From: JBBDNC01 sp040877875
Lineage (GTDB): Bacteria; Bacteroidota; Rhodothermia; Balneolales; Balneolaceae
DNA: 32,077 nucleotides
Assembly: GCA_040877875.1 (NCBI GenBank)
Contig: JBBDNC010000046.1
Location: 1-32,077 of the forward strand
Direction of reading: 5' to 3'
The notes below the pieces were generated by a model, which saw only the letters and a program-made list of their open reading frames with translations, had not been told where the DNA came from and ran no database searches. The position numbers and the translations under genes were made by a program. This document shows positions 1 through 8,281 of the stretch, in pieces. Every line of letters starts with the position of its first letter. Within the stretch, counting starts at the first letter, position 1.

Positions 1-115
1 CTGTGTGCTGCGTTGTCCCGGAAATGGTCTGCTCAACGTACTTAGGTACGTTTCCGCCCCCCATTTTCGGGACGCCTTGCCCACAGCCAAATTTCTTGGT
101 GAATAATCCAGGTTA
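1..115. repeat. Long imperfect hairpin repeat followed by a conserved tail motif, upstream of moaD
   Basis: Positions 1-86 fold into one long stem. CTGTG (1-5) pairs with CACAG (82-86), GTCCCGGAAATGG (15-27) pairs with 61-73 with one mismatch, and AACGTAC (35-41) pairs with GTACGTT (46-52) around a TTAG loop. The stem probably extends past the left edge, because CC follows at 87-88. The tail TGGTGAATAATCCAGGTTA (97-115) recurs at 4818-4836 with two differences, again just after a hairpin. It ends directly before moaD. It looks like a dispersed structured repeat, but an RNA leader of the moa operon cannot be excluded. It does not resemble the known Moco riboswitch to my eye. Confidence 0.6.
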
Positions 116-117
116 GA

Positions 118-357
118 ATGACTTTAACGATAAAATATTTCGGTCTGATTGCTGAAAAGATTGGCAAAAGAGAAGAAGTAATAAGCCTGGATGATGAAGA
201 TTTTGATGTAGAAGCTTTAAAGAAATTTTGTTTCTCGAAATATAAACTTCAAGATTTGCAGGCAGTCCAGGTTGCCGTCAATCAATCCATTCAAAGATCC
301 GGTCCGTTAAAGAATGGAGATGAAGTAGCTTTTTTACCCCCGTACGCCGGAGGATAA
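118..357 (+). CDS. moaD: Molybdopterin synthase sulfur carrier subunit MoaD
   Basis: This 79-residue ubiquitin-fold sulfur carrier is the small subunit of molybdopterin synthase. Its C-terminal Gly-Gly is thiocarboxylated and gives sulfur to convert cyclic pyranopterin monophosphate to molybdopterin. The protein begins with a short beta-strand segment (TLTIKYFGLIAEKIG) and ends in the diagnostic PPYAGG, giving the usual family length. It is the first gene of a compact Moco operon, with moaE starting 48 bases downstream. The ATG at 118 lies immediately after the repeat tail, so the mRNA leader probably carries that hairpin. A ThiS-type carrier is the alternative, but the moaE neighbour decides for MoaD. 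Confidence 0.93.
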   Translation: MTLTIKYFGLIAEKIGKREEVISLDDEDFDVEALKKFCFSKYKLQDLQAVQVAVNQSIQRSGPLKNGDEVAFLPPYAGG

Positions 358-405
358 CTTGTCCGGGAAAGAGCTTTTTTTAAAAACCCAACTGAATGAT
401 CCATT

Positions 406-837
406 ATGCCTAAGAAATTTTTTGTTCAGGGAGCTATTCCGCCCGAAAAAATTTCGGGGTCGATTGCAAAGCATCAATCCAAAACGAATATTGGGGGGCA
501 TAGTATTTTTCTCGGACAAGTTCGGGCCGATGAAACAGATGGTAAAACTGTAGCCGCGATTGAGTACACTGCTTATGAAGAAATGGCTGAAAAAGAGGTT
601 GATAAAATCCGCGAAGAAGCGATCACAAAGTATGACCTGGCCTGCGCTTACATTTATCACAGTCTTGGGAACATTCGATCCGGTGAATTATGCTTTTTTG
701 TATTTACGTCCTCGGCTCACCGAAAAGCGGCCAGGGAAGCCAATCGGTTTCTTGTGGATGAAATCAAAGAAAGAGTACCCATTTTCGGTAAAGAAATTTT
801 TGAAGACGAAACCCATCAGTGGAAGGTGAATAAGTAG
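406..837 (+). CDS. moaE: Molybdopterin synthase catalytic subunit MoaE
   Basis: This 143-residue protein is the large catalytic subunit that, with MoaD, inserts two sulfurs into precursor Z. Recognisable family blocks are GGHSIFLGQVRADETDGK (about residues 29-46), YTAYEEMAEKEV, the IYHSLGNIRSGE block and the C-terminal KERVPIFGKEIFED, whose lysines correspond to the active-site lysines of the family. The ATG at 406 gives the normal MoaE N-terminus; a competing ORF in another frame from 359 is a shadow. The stop codon abuts the ATG of the next gene at 838, so the two are surely co-transcribed. Confidence 0.95.
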   Translation: MPKKFFVQGAIPPEKISGSIAKHQSKTNIGGHSIFLGQVRADETDGKTVAAIEYTAYEEMAEKEVDKIREEAITKYDLACAYIYHSLGNIRSGELCFFVFTSSAHRKAAREANRFLVDEIKERVPIFGKEIFEDETHQWKVNK

Positions 838-1755
838 ATGGTTGACATTACGCACAAAACAAATACGTTACGTGTTGCTACCGCGCAGGCAATCGTAAAA
901 ACAAGCAGTAAAAAAACGATTGAACGGATTGAAAAAGATCAGGTTCCAAAAGGTAATGTGTTTGAAATGGCAAAAGCGGCCGGTTTACTCGGAGTGAAAA
1001 AAACTCCCGATCTGCTTCCCGATTGTCACCCATTACCCATTGAATACACAGATATTGAATACGAAATTCAGGGACTGGACATCATCATCAACATAACGGT
1101 TAAAACCATTTATAAAACAGGGGTTGAGGTTGAAGCGATGCATGGTGCCAGTGTTGTCGCACTCACGATGTACGACATGCTAAAACCTGTTGATAAAGGT
1201 GTGGAAATAAGTGCCATCAAACTTCTGGAAAAAACCGGTGGGAAGTCTTCCTTCAAAACCAAAGCCGAAGGGTTGACGGCATTGGTTGTAGTCTGTTCCG
1301 ATTCGGTTTCAAAAGGAGAAAAAGAAGACCGGTCCGGAAAAGCGATCGTATCTAAAATGGAATCGTTCGGGATTGAAACGAATTATAAGATTATTCCGGA
1401 TGAAGGCTCAAAAATTGAAAAACTGGTGAAAGAATCGGAAAATGATTTGCTTATTTTTACCGGTGGAACAGGTGTAGGGCCACGGGATGTCACACCTGAT
1501 ACGATCAGGCCCTTGCTGGACACGACACTTTCAGGCGTTGAGGAACAAATGCGACGATACGGCCAGGAGCGAACACCGTATGCGATGTTATCCAGGTCAG
1601 TGGCAGGCATAAAAGGCAACAGAATCATCTTGGGATTGCCGGGTTCTTCAAAGGGAGCTACAGAATGTATCGATGCTGTATTTCCGCATCTTCTACACGT
1701 ATTTGAAGTTTTAAAAGGGAAAAGACACGATGAATATGACTCCAAAAATCATTGA
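838..1755 (+). CDS. moaC/moaB: Bifunctional Moco biosynthesis protein MoaC/MoaB (MogA-like) fusion
   Basis: This 305-residue fusion combines two steps of Moco synthesis. Residues 1-about 143 are MoaC (cyclic pyranopterin monophosphate synthase, acting after MoaA), with KGNVF (Lys38), the CHPLP motif (His64) and the YDMLK motif (Asp113, Lys116) corresponding to known catalytic residues. Residues about 147-295 are a MoaB/MogA molybdopterin adenylyltransferase domain, with the TGGTGVGPRDVTPD motif and a GLPGSSKGA segment. Such MoaC/MoaB fusions are known in Bacteroidetes. The ATG directly follows the moaE stop, and the 3' end overlaps moaA by 26 bases. The pathway order is MoaA, MoaC, MoaDE, MogA, MoeA, and all five activities are present here. 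Confidence 0.95.
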   Translation: MVDITHKTNTLRVATAQAIVKTSSKKTIERIEKDQVPKGNVFEMAKAAGLLGVKKTPDLLPDCHPLPIEYTDIEYEIQGLDIIINITVKTIYKTGVEVEAMHGASVVALTMYDMLKPVDKGVEISAIKLLEKTGGKSSFKTKAEGLTALVVVCSDSVSKGEKEDRSGKAIVSKMESFGIETNYKIIPDEGSKIEKLVKESENDLLIFTGGTGVGPRDVTPDTIRPLLDTTLSGVEEQMRRYGQERTPYAMLSRSVAGIKGNRIILGLPGSSKGATECIDAVFPHLLHVFEVLKGKRHDEYDSKNH

Positions 1756-2719
1756 CGGCTTTGGGCGAGAGCACACCTATCTGAGGATCTCCATTACAGA
1801 CCGGTGCAACCTCCGCTGTTTTTATTGTATGCCGGAAGAAGGCATTGAGCTGACAGACAAACCCAATATTATGACGTTGGAGGAAATTGTTGGCATTGCT
1901 CAAAGATTTGTCAAACTGGGAGTAGATACCATCCGGCTTACCGGCGGAGAACCTTTGGTGAGAAAGAACGCTGAATACTTGTTCCGGGAGCTGGCCAGGC
2001 TTGGAGTAACACTCAAACTCACCACGAACGGGATTATCCTCGATAAATACTTTGATATTTTCCGGGAGATCGGGCTGCGCAAAATCAATATCAGCTTTGA
2101 TACGCTTGAAAAGTCGAAATCTGTTTTTATCACCAAACGGGACTATTTCGACCGCATTATGCGAAACCTGCACAAAGCCATTGATTATGATTTTAATATC
2201 AAACTGAATATTGTGCTGATCAAAGGGGTCAACGATATGGAAATCCATAATTTTGTTCAACTCACCAAAGAACAGCAAATGGGTGTGAAGTTTATTGAGT
2301 TTATGCCCTTTAAAGGGAACAAATGGGATTGGGACAAGGGTGTCAGCAGGGAAGAAATTCTGGATGTGGTGCAATCCAAATTCGGTGAGGTTGAGAAACT
2401 CAAAGATCCACTGCACAGCACGTCCGAAAACTTTAAAGTACCCGGGTTTAAAGGAAGTTTTGGAATCGTGAGCACCATCACCAATCCATTCTGTGCCGGG
2501 TGCAATAGGATCAGACTGACTGCGGACGGCAAAATGAAAAACTGCCTGTTTGCAAATGCCGAGACGGACCTGTTGACTCCCTTCAGAAATGGTGAATCGA
2601 TTGAGGAGATCATTATGAGCTCCATTAAAGAGAAAAAATTCTCCCGGGATGGGATGGACGCAGAGATGGAGAAAGAGCACTACGAACAGAATCGTTCTAT
2701 GATTGAAATTGGCGGGTAA
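1730..2719 (+). CDS. moaA: GTP 3',8-cyclase MoaA (radical SAM)
   Basis: This 329-residue radical SAM enzyme catalyses the first Moco step, GTP to 3',8-cyclo-7,8-dihydro-GTP. The SAM [4Fe-4S] cluster motif is C26-x3-C30-x2-C33 (TDRCNLRCFYC), followed by the TGGEPL SAM-binding block. The second cluster motif, CAGCNRIR with a third Cys 13 residues further in KNCLF, binds GTP in this family. The protein ends in the conserved Gly-Gly (IEIGG) needed for activity in MoaA. The start overlaps moaC/B by 26 bases and the TAA stop overlaps the ATG of moeA by one base (TAATG), implying translational coupling. Confidence 0.97.
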   Translation: MNMTPKIIDGFGREHTYLRISITDRCNLRCFYCMPEEGIELTDKPNIMTLEEIVGIAQRFVKLGVDTIRLTGGEPLVRKNAEYLFRELARLGVTLKLTTNGIILDKYFDIFREIGLRKINISFDTLEKSKSVFITKRDYFDRIMRNLHKAIDYDFNIKLNIVLIKGVNDMEIHNFVQLTKEQQMGVKFIEFMPFKGNKWDWDKGVSREEILDVVQSKFGEVEKLKDPLHSTSENFKVPGFKGSFGIVSTITNPFCAGCNRIRLTADGKMKNCLFANAETDLLTPFRNGESIEEIIMSSIKEKKFSRDGMDAEMEKEHYEQNRSMIEIGG

Positions 2720-3885
2720 TGATTTCAGTTGAACAGGCTTTAGATATTATTCATGAGCAGAAGATTGAAACTTCTTCTAAAAAAGTTGCCCTCGAAGAAT
2801 CGCACGGGTTTTATCTCGCTCGGGAAATTAAGTCTCCTTTTGACCTCCCCTCCTTCGATAATTCCGCAATGGATGGCTACGCCGTTTCAGGAGTATCGGA
2901 TACCTATCAAATCGTGGGTGAAATTCCAGCCGGAATCACGACTGACTATTCCCTTCAGCCCGGAGAAGCCATGCGAATTTTTACCGGCGCCAGGGTGCCG
3001 CAGAACACATCGGCTGTAGTCATGCAGGAAAAAACAAGGACGGATCAATCCACATTATTCGTGGATGAGGCAGTTAGCAAAGGCCGGCACATACGCCGAA
3101 AGGGGAATCAATTAGAGTCGGGCCAGAGGGTATTCTCTCCCGGCCATTTTTTATCACCGGCTACGATCGGGTTGGTCGGTTCGTTGGGAATAGACCGGGT
3201 GAAAGTGTTCAAAAAACCCAAGATTCGAATCCTCAGCACGGGAGATGAGCTAGTCCCTCCCGGAAGCGAAAAATCGAAAGGACAAATCTATGAATCGAAT
3301 AGTTACGCCCTGAACGCCGCCCTTAAAAATTTTGGCTTTGATTGCCGGGAAAAAACTCACATCAAAGACGACTTTTCAGCAATCAAAGCGGGTATCGCCG
3401 ATTTCCTGGATCGCTCCGATGTACTGCTGCTTTCAGGTGGAATATCAGTCGGAGACTATGATTTCGTAAAGCAGGCATTAGAAGAAAATGGAATTACTGA
3501 ACTGTTCTACAAAGTGTTCCAAAAACCGGGCAAGCCCCTTTTCTTTGGAAGGAAGGAAAACAAGTTCGTCTTTGCCCTTCCGGGGAATCCCGCCTCTTCA
3601 CTCACCTGTTTTTACATCTATGTTCTCCCGTTCCTTCAAAAGTTTAGCGGAGCAATTGAAACCGGGTTAAAGAGAGTTTTAATCCCTGTAAATCACGACT
3701 TTGAATATAGATCAGACCGCCCTGTTTTTCTGAAAGCAAAGGTCAAAGATCAGACTGTATCCATTTTAAACCGACAAAGTTCATCTATGATCCACTCGAT
3801 GGCCACGGGAAATGCCCTTGTCTTTCTCAATGGGCCAACAACTTTAAATAAAGGCGCGTTGGTCGAGTCCATATTGATTGAGTAG
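2719..3885 (+). CDS. moeA: Molybdopterin molybdenumtransferase MoeA
   Basis: This 388-residue MoeA family protein inserts molybdate into adenylylated molybdopterin. Visible family blocks are FDNSAMDGYA (residues 46-55), FTGARVP (88-94), STGDEL (173-178), SGGISVGDYDF (239-249) and LPGNPAS (around 290). The C-terminal domain is a short beta-barrel, and the total length is typical. The start is coupled to moaA by a TAATG overlap. The next gene begins 9 bases after the stop. Confidence in function is high; only the exact metal (Mo or W) is unresolved from sequence. Confidence 0.96.
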   Translation: MISVEQALDIIHEQKIETSSKKVALEESHGFYLAREIKSPFDLPSFDNSAMDGYAVSGVSDTYQIVGEIPAGITTDYSLQPGEAMRIFTGARVPQNTSAVVMQEKTRTDQSTLFVDEAVSKGRHIRRKGNQLESGQRVFSPGHFLSPATIGLVGSLGIDRVKVFKKPKIRILSTGDELVPPGSEKSKGQIYESNSYALNAALKNFGFDCREKTHIKDDFSAIKAGIADFLDRSDVLLLSGGISVGDYDFVKQALEENGITELFYKVFQKPGKPLFFGRKENKFVFALPGNPASSLTCFYIYVLPFLQKFSGAIETGLKRVLIPVNHDFEYRSDRPVFLKAKVKDQTVSILNRQSSSMIHSMATGNALVFLNGPTTLNKGALVESILIE

Positions 3886-3894
3886 AAAACCTAA

Positions 3895-4650
3895 ATGAAT
3901 ATAGAATACCTTCCCTTCATTTTTTTCCTGATTGCCCTTTTTTACAGCTCGGTCGGCTTTGGCGGTGGGTCCAGTTACCTGGCAATTTTGAGTTTATTCT
4001 TTACTGATTTTTATGAGATTCGATCCACTGCGCTCGTTCTGAATATTTGTGTAGTTACCATTGGGACCTTCATTTTTATAAGAAAACGTGTATTCAACCT
4101 GAAACAGTTCTGGCCCTTTCTGGCATTAAGTATCCCGATGGCTTATTTCGGCGCACAACTTCGGCTTACCCAGCAGGGGTTTTTTCTGATTTTAGGCTTT
4201 GCACTCATGCTGGCAGGCTGTTTTATGATCCTGAAGTTTGTGAAATATAACCTTCAGTCGAAAAATTTCAGCCTCTCTAAAAAACTATCTCTTGGCGGAA
4301 GCGTCGGGTTGCTCGCCGGTATCTCAGGAATTGGTGGCGGGATTTATCTGTCTCCGCTTTTGAATCTAATGGACTGGAAAAATCCGCGAACCATCGCCTC
4401 TTTAGCTTCCGTTTTTATCCTTGTGAATTCTATTTCCGGGCTCATTGGCCTGAATATTGCGGGAACATTTCAAGTCAACCAGAATCTTATTTTTCAATTG
4501 ATTATTGCGGTGGTTCTGGGAGGAAGTATCGGATCCTACCTGTCCAACGAGAAATTTAACGTGCGAATTATTGGAGTATTAACCGCTATTCTTGTAATGT
4601 ATGTGGGTGTACGATTAGTTCTTCTGCACGGGTTTGGCATCAGAATTTAA
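3895..4650 (+). CDS. TauE/SafE (TSUP) family membrane exporter
   Basis: This 251-residue inner-membrane protein has about eight predicted membrane segments. The two TSUP half-signatures are present: SVGFGGGSS near residues 19-27 and the second-half GISGIGGGIYLSPLL around residues 142-156. Family members move sulfite, sulfoacetate or other small organosulfur anions. It is the last gene of the Moco operon (9-base spacing from moeA), which suggests a role connected to sulfur chemistry or to a molybdoenzyme product, but the substrate is inference only. No ModABC molybdate transporter is present in the window, so a molybdate-related role cannot be excluded. Confidence 0.85.
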   Translation: MNIEYLPFIFFLIALFYSSVGFGGGSSYLAILSLFFTDFYEIRSTALVLNICVVTIGTFIFIRKRVFNLKQFWPFLALSIPMAYFGAQLRLTQQGFFLILGFALMLAGCFMILKFVKYNLQSKNFSLSKKLSLGGSVGLLAGISGIGGGIYLSPLLNLMDWKNPRTIASLASVFILVNSISGLIGLNIAGTFQVNQNLIFQLIIAVVLGGSIGSYLSNEKFNVRIIGVLTAILVMYVGVRLVLLHGFGIRI

Positions 4651-4766
4651 AAACTACCTGCGAAACAGCCCGTTGCCTCGGTCCTACTCAAATGAGTGAT
4701 TTCTGCATAAGTAGAGGCTTCTTCAGCAAAGCCCGAAAATAGAATGCCTGATTTGGAACCCTTGCG

Positions 4767-4836
4767 GGAACTTATCAGATCGCATTTTTAATATTTTCAA
4801 GGGAATGATAAGATTCCTGGTGAATAATGCAGGCTA
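4767..4836. repeat. Hairpin plus second copy of the TGGTGAATAATNCAGGYTA motif
   Basis: In the 247-base gap after the exporter gene, CTTATCA pairs with TGATAAG (stem near 4767-4817, with flanking GGAA/TTCC). The stem is followed directly by TGGTGAATAATGCAGGCTA (4818-4836). The tail matches 97-115 in 17 of 19 positions, while the hairpin sequence itself is different. The two copies bracket the Moco operon in the same orientation. The rest of the gap (4651-4766) shows nothing I recognise. Confidence 0.5.
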
Positions 4837-4897
4837 AAAACCTTAATTTGAACCCGCCGACGAATTTTCAATAACCGATCTCTTATTCAGATACAAT

Positions 4898-5416
4898 TTG
4901 AAATTTTCTTCCGACCGTCCAACACATAAAGTATTCAGAGATGTAAACGGATTTCTCACACGGGAAGGGTTTACCATCACGGAGACCGATGCGGATCGTC
5001 CGTGGGGGGGATATTTTGTCATTGCAGAACGTGAAGCCATGCAATTTATCGAGCGTTTTTTCCCGCAGACTCCTCCGGATGAATTTACGGGCTTTCCCAA
5101 ATTAAGCCCTAAAATTCTTCTTGTTGCCCCGCAAAAGCGGCTCTCCTGGCAGTATCATCATCGTAGGGCGGAAATCTGGAGTCTCATTGCCGGGAAAGCA
5201 GGAGTGATGGTCAGTGAAACGGATCGACAGACGGAGTTGCAGGAATTGAAAGAAGGGCAGAAAATCGAACTAAAACAGGGTCAGCGCCATCGCCTTGTGG
5301 GGCTGGACGAGTGGGGAGTCGTTGCAGAAATCTGGAAGCATTCGAATCCTGACGATCCTTCTGACGAAGAGGATATTGTCCGGGTTCAGGACGATTTCGG
5401 GCGGGAAAACAGTTGA
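4898..5416 (+). CDS. Cupin-domain protein, type II mannose-6-phosphate isomerase-like
   Basis: This 172-residue protein has a C-terminal half (about 70-170) matching the cupin module found at the end of bifunctional mannose-6-phosphate isomerase/GDP-mannose pyrophosphorylases. It has a metal-binding block YHHRRAEIW, a G-Q-R-H-R-L second His block, and the family ending DEEDIVRVQDDFGR. The RPWGGYFVI segment near residue 34 is also typical. It may isomerise fructose-6-P and mannose-6-P, or a related sugar phosphate. The only plausible start is TTG at 4898: an in-frame stop lies at 4844 and the next ATG is at 5038, inside the conserved region. It stands alone; the ManC-type guanylyltransferase is 20 kb away and lacks this domain. 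Confidence 0.8.
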   Translation: MKFSSDRPTHKVFRDVNGFLTREGFTITETDADRPWGGYFVIAEREAMQFIERFFPQTPPDEFTGFPKLSPKILLVAPQKRLSWQYHHRRAEIWSLIAGKAGVMVSETDRQTELQELKEGQKIELKQGQRHRLVGLDEWGVVAEIWKHSNPDDPSDEEDIVRVQDDFGRENS

Positions 5417-5521
5417 ACAGTGAGTCATTAAAATAGCCTTTAGCCTTTGCAAATATTTGGGATACAGCAACGGGTTCTGAGACAACTGTCAAGTTTAGTT
5501 CCTTAAACTTTCAGATAATTC

Positions 5522-5548
5522 AATAAACACATCCCGGATGTGTTTATT
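5522..5548. terminator. Bidirectional terminator-like perfect palindrome
   Basis: AATAAACACATCC and GGATGTGTTTATT form 13-base perfect arms around a single central C. The palindrome lies between the convergent cupin gene (+) and the M14 peptidase gene (-). A- and T-rich outer arms give U-tracts in both directions. The surrounding gap 5417-5633 shows no gene. Confidence 0.7.
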
Positions 5549-5633
5549 AATTCTTCTCCTTTCTTTGATCCCTGCACCCATACTGTCCTGTCAACCAGCG
5601 GCCTGTACTCGGTTACACGGAATCCCGCTATTG

Positions 5634-8237
5634 TCAATTCGTCGAGGAGGGGGAAATCGTATCCCCAAAGAAGACGGCATTCATAAATAGTTTTTGGGTG
5701 CCGAACCAGAATGCGCGGAAGTTCGGATTATCGATCATGGAGATAACCCTCCCGCTGCCGCGCCGGCTCACAATTACCGAAGCCGACCCCTGAACCCTTT
5801 CCAGGTTCTCATCGGAGATGTATCCGGCAGCCAACGGATTCTCCGATGAATAATAAACCGGCGTTGCAAATGGATTTTGAGCTTTTTTCATAAAGATTGT
5901 ACTGTTCCTGAACAAAGGAATATTCTCATCCTTATAGCCGTACCCAAGGGGATGCGTCAGGTCCAGCCTGCCATTGAATATAGAGCCTCCAATCCCGCGT
6001 GCTCCCTGGTAATCACTGATATCAACATACCGCCTTGGCCCCTCTAATTGTCCCTCCGGTTCAATAAACTCCAAATTTGTCAGCCCTTCCCTGTTTGCCC
6101 AGCGCACGGCTTCCCGAATGGCAATCAAGGTTCCTCCGCCGTCCGTCCACTCTTTGATCTTTTTTATTTCCCGGTTTGTGAGCGCGTTGTAATTACCGGA
6201 CACCAACACCAGAACATTATAACGGTCAAGGTCTGCAACAGACAAGTTTTTATGATCCATCACGGTTGCCGGGATGCTGAACCGCCGGTCAAACAAGTGC
6301 CAGGCTTCTCCAGCTTCATATCCATTCATTCCCTCACCGCCAAGAATAGCAACCGAAGGTTTTTCCAGAACCTGGAAACTCGGGCTTCCCAAATCGATTC
6401 CGCGGGAGGTCATGCCCCGGTCGAGCGAGTAAACCGTAATACCGTCATTCGCAGCAATTCGATTCATGATTCGAAAAAGGTTCTCATCGGTCACTGCCTC
6501 ATCTTGAATACCAATAGGAACCTGGATTGTGCCAAAATCAAAATCTTTTATTCCGGAAGTCGTAATAGCCTGAAAAGGTTTTGAGGCGACGGTTGTTCGA
6601 ACCCCTTCTTTTTGGAGTCGATAGAGTGCCCGCGGCGCATAATATTCATTCCATTCAAACAGATACGAATAGTTACTTCTCCCTCCCACTACTTCACCCC
6701 CGGGGACCTGCAGATCATCTGCCAAATCCCCCAAAAGATTTGAGCTGAATTCCCCGGCTTCAAGTTCGGCAAAGGGTAAATTCATAGCATAAGGCAGGGT
6801 CCAGGCCGATACATCATAGAACAAGCTGTCATTAAAAGCGGTTCGACGCTCGAACATTGCCGTAATCAGTTTGTGCTGAAGCTGTTCGGCAGGAATGACA
6901 AACGCCTTTCCCTCTTGAAACTCCGTGCCTCCGGCTTCAAGATCTCTTGTCAGCTCATAAATCTCTATGCTATGGGGAATCAGCATTTCAGCAAGATGCC
7001 ACGTTCGGCCGAGATCGTCCGCCTCTCCGACAACATATCCCTTGACCCGGGAGCTTCGGGCCTCCTGAACCGCTTCACGAAAAAACCCGCGCATATGTTC
7101 CTGCAACTCTTCCTTGAGTTCGAGAGACGCTTTCAGGGTTGAAAGAGACGTCGTGACCTGGTTTAAAATCGTATATGCAAACGTTTTGATCCCATAATCA
7201 TTTTCCCGGGCATGTCCCCGGGAACTGGCCTGCTCAAATAAGATCCCCACAGCTCCCTGAATATCAGGGTACGTTGACCCTTTGCCATAGTAAAAGTCAT
7301 CATAGGATTCTCCCGTATAATATAATTCCCGTATCTCATCCAGTGCATCCGCGTGATACTCGGCTATTGCCTGCGTCAGGTTCTGATTCTGCTCCGGCGT
7401 CAGCGGATGGGTTCGTTCCGGGACCCCCGGCTGAAAGAAATAGGTAGAGTTGGATCCCATTTCGTGAAAATCAGCCAGCACATTCGGTTTCCATTCATGA
7501 AACTTTTGAATACGTCCACGGCTGGACGGATGTTGTACCGGCAGCCAGTCCCGGTTCAGGTCAAACCAATAATGATTGGTCCGGCCCCCCGGCCAGACTT
7601 CATTAAACTCCCGGGCATTGGGGTCGGTTACCGTCGTATTGCTTTTATGAACATTCACCCAGGTTGCAAACCGATTCAATCCGTCCGGATTCAGGCTCGG
7701 GTCAATCAGGATCACCGAATTTTCAAGCAAACTCAATACCTCCTGACTCTGGGCTGCAGCCAGGTGATAGGCCACGACCATCGAGGCATTCGAACCGCTC
7801 GGTTCATTTCCATGTACGCTGTAGCCGAGATTCACGATCACCGGCAATTCAGACAAGTCGAGGTTTCCGGATCTTTCCGGGTTCCTCAATGCAGCCTGAT
7901 TCTCCTTGATGCTTGCAATATCGGCTTGATTCTCCGGTGAAGTAATCGTCAGAAGAATAAGGGGACGGCCCTCGTATGTCGAAGCATATTCTTCGATCGT
8001 AACGCGTGCGGAGGCGTTTGCCAGAGCCCTCATATAATAAACCAGCTTATCGTGTGTTACATGCCATTCACCGACCTCATGGCCGATTACGTCAGCCGGT
8101 TGGGGCACGGAAGGATCATAGGTTTCTCCGTCAGGCAGGTAATCTCCAAGAGTGGCCTGTGCAAGGGCGCAGGGTGCGGAAATCGCCAGGGTTAAAAAAA
8201 GGAAGAGTAACGATAAGGGTGTTATTTTTTTCAACAT
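5634..8237 (-). CDS. Secreted M14 family zinc carboxypeptidase-like protein
   Basis: This 867-residue exported peptidase has a clear signal peptide (hydrophobic residues about 8-21, cleavage near ALA-QA at 26). The M14 zinc site is visible: His142 and Glu145 (GYSVHGNEPSG), the substrate-binding LNPDGLNRF block at 182-190, the third ligand His258 (ADFHEMGSN) and the likely catalytic Glu335 (GILFEQASSRG). The C-terminal part, about 600-867, resembles a class I glutamine-amidotransferase-like fold often fused to M14 domains in this phylum (VLVLVSGNYNALTNREI, GGTLIAIREA), which is non-catalytic as far as can be seen. It probably acts in the periplasm or outside the cell on peptides. It lies 44 bases downstream of the baeRF gene on the same strand and may share its transcript. 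Confidence 0.9.
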   Translation of the reverse strand: MLKKITPLSLLFLFLTLAISAPCALAQATLGDYLPDGETYDPSVPQPADVIGHEVGEWHVTHDKLVYYMRALANASARVTIEEYASTYEGRPLILLTITSPENQADIASIKENQAALRNPERSGNLDLSELPVIVNLGYSVHGNEPSGSNASMVVAYHLAAAQSQEVLSLLENSVILIDPSLNPDGLNRFATWVNVHKSNTTVTDPNAREFNEVWPGGRTNHYWFDLNRDWLPVQHPSSRGRIQKFHEWKPNVLADFHEMGSNSTYFFQPGVPERTHPLTPEQNQNLTQAIAEYHADALDEIRELYYTGESYDDFYYGKGSTYPDIQGAVGILFEQASSRGHARENDYGIKTFAYTILNQVTTSLSTLKASLELKEELQEHMRGFFREAVQEARSSRVKGYVVGEADDLGRTWHLAEMLIPHSIEIYELTRDLEAGGTEFQEGKAFVIPAEQLQHKLITAMFERRTAFNDSLFYDVSAWTLPYAMNLPFAELEAGEFSSNLLGDLADDLQVPGGEVVGGRSNYSYLFEWNEYYAPRALYRLQKEGVRTTVASKPFQAITTSGIKDFDFGTIQVPIGIQDEAVTDENLFRIMNRIAANDGITVYSLDRGMTSRGIDLGSPSFQVLEKPSVAILGGEGMNGYEAGEAWHLFDRRFSIPATVMDHKNLSVADLDRYNVLVLVSGNYNALTNREIKKIKEWTDGGGTLIAIREAVRWANREGLTNLEFIEPEGQLEGPRRYVDISDYQGARGIGGSIFNGRLDLTHPLGYGYKDENIPLFRNSTIFMKKAQNPFATPVYYSSENPLAAGYISDENLERVQGSASVIVSRRGSGRVISMIDNPNFRAFWFGTQKLFMNAVFFGDTISPSSTN

Positions 8238-8281
8238 GAAGGGGTTAAATTCGAAATTCCCGTGAATTCCTGCTCAGGTAC

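Noticed and set aside
1658..2680. 340-codon open frame antisense to moaA
   Set aside because: The plus-strand frame encodes all MoaA signatures; the antisense product has no recognisable domain and its composition is a by-product of codon usage. The same applies to long antisense frames at 7353-7940 and 12847-13329.
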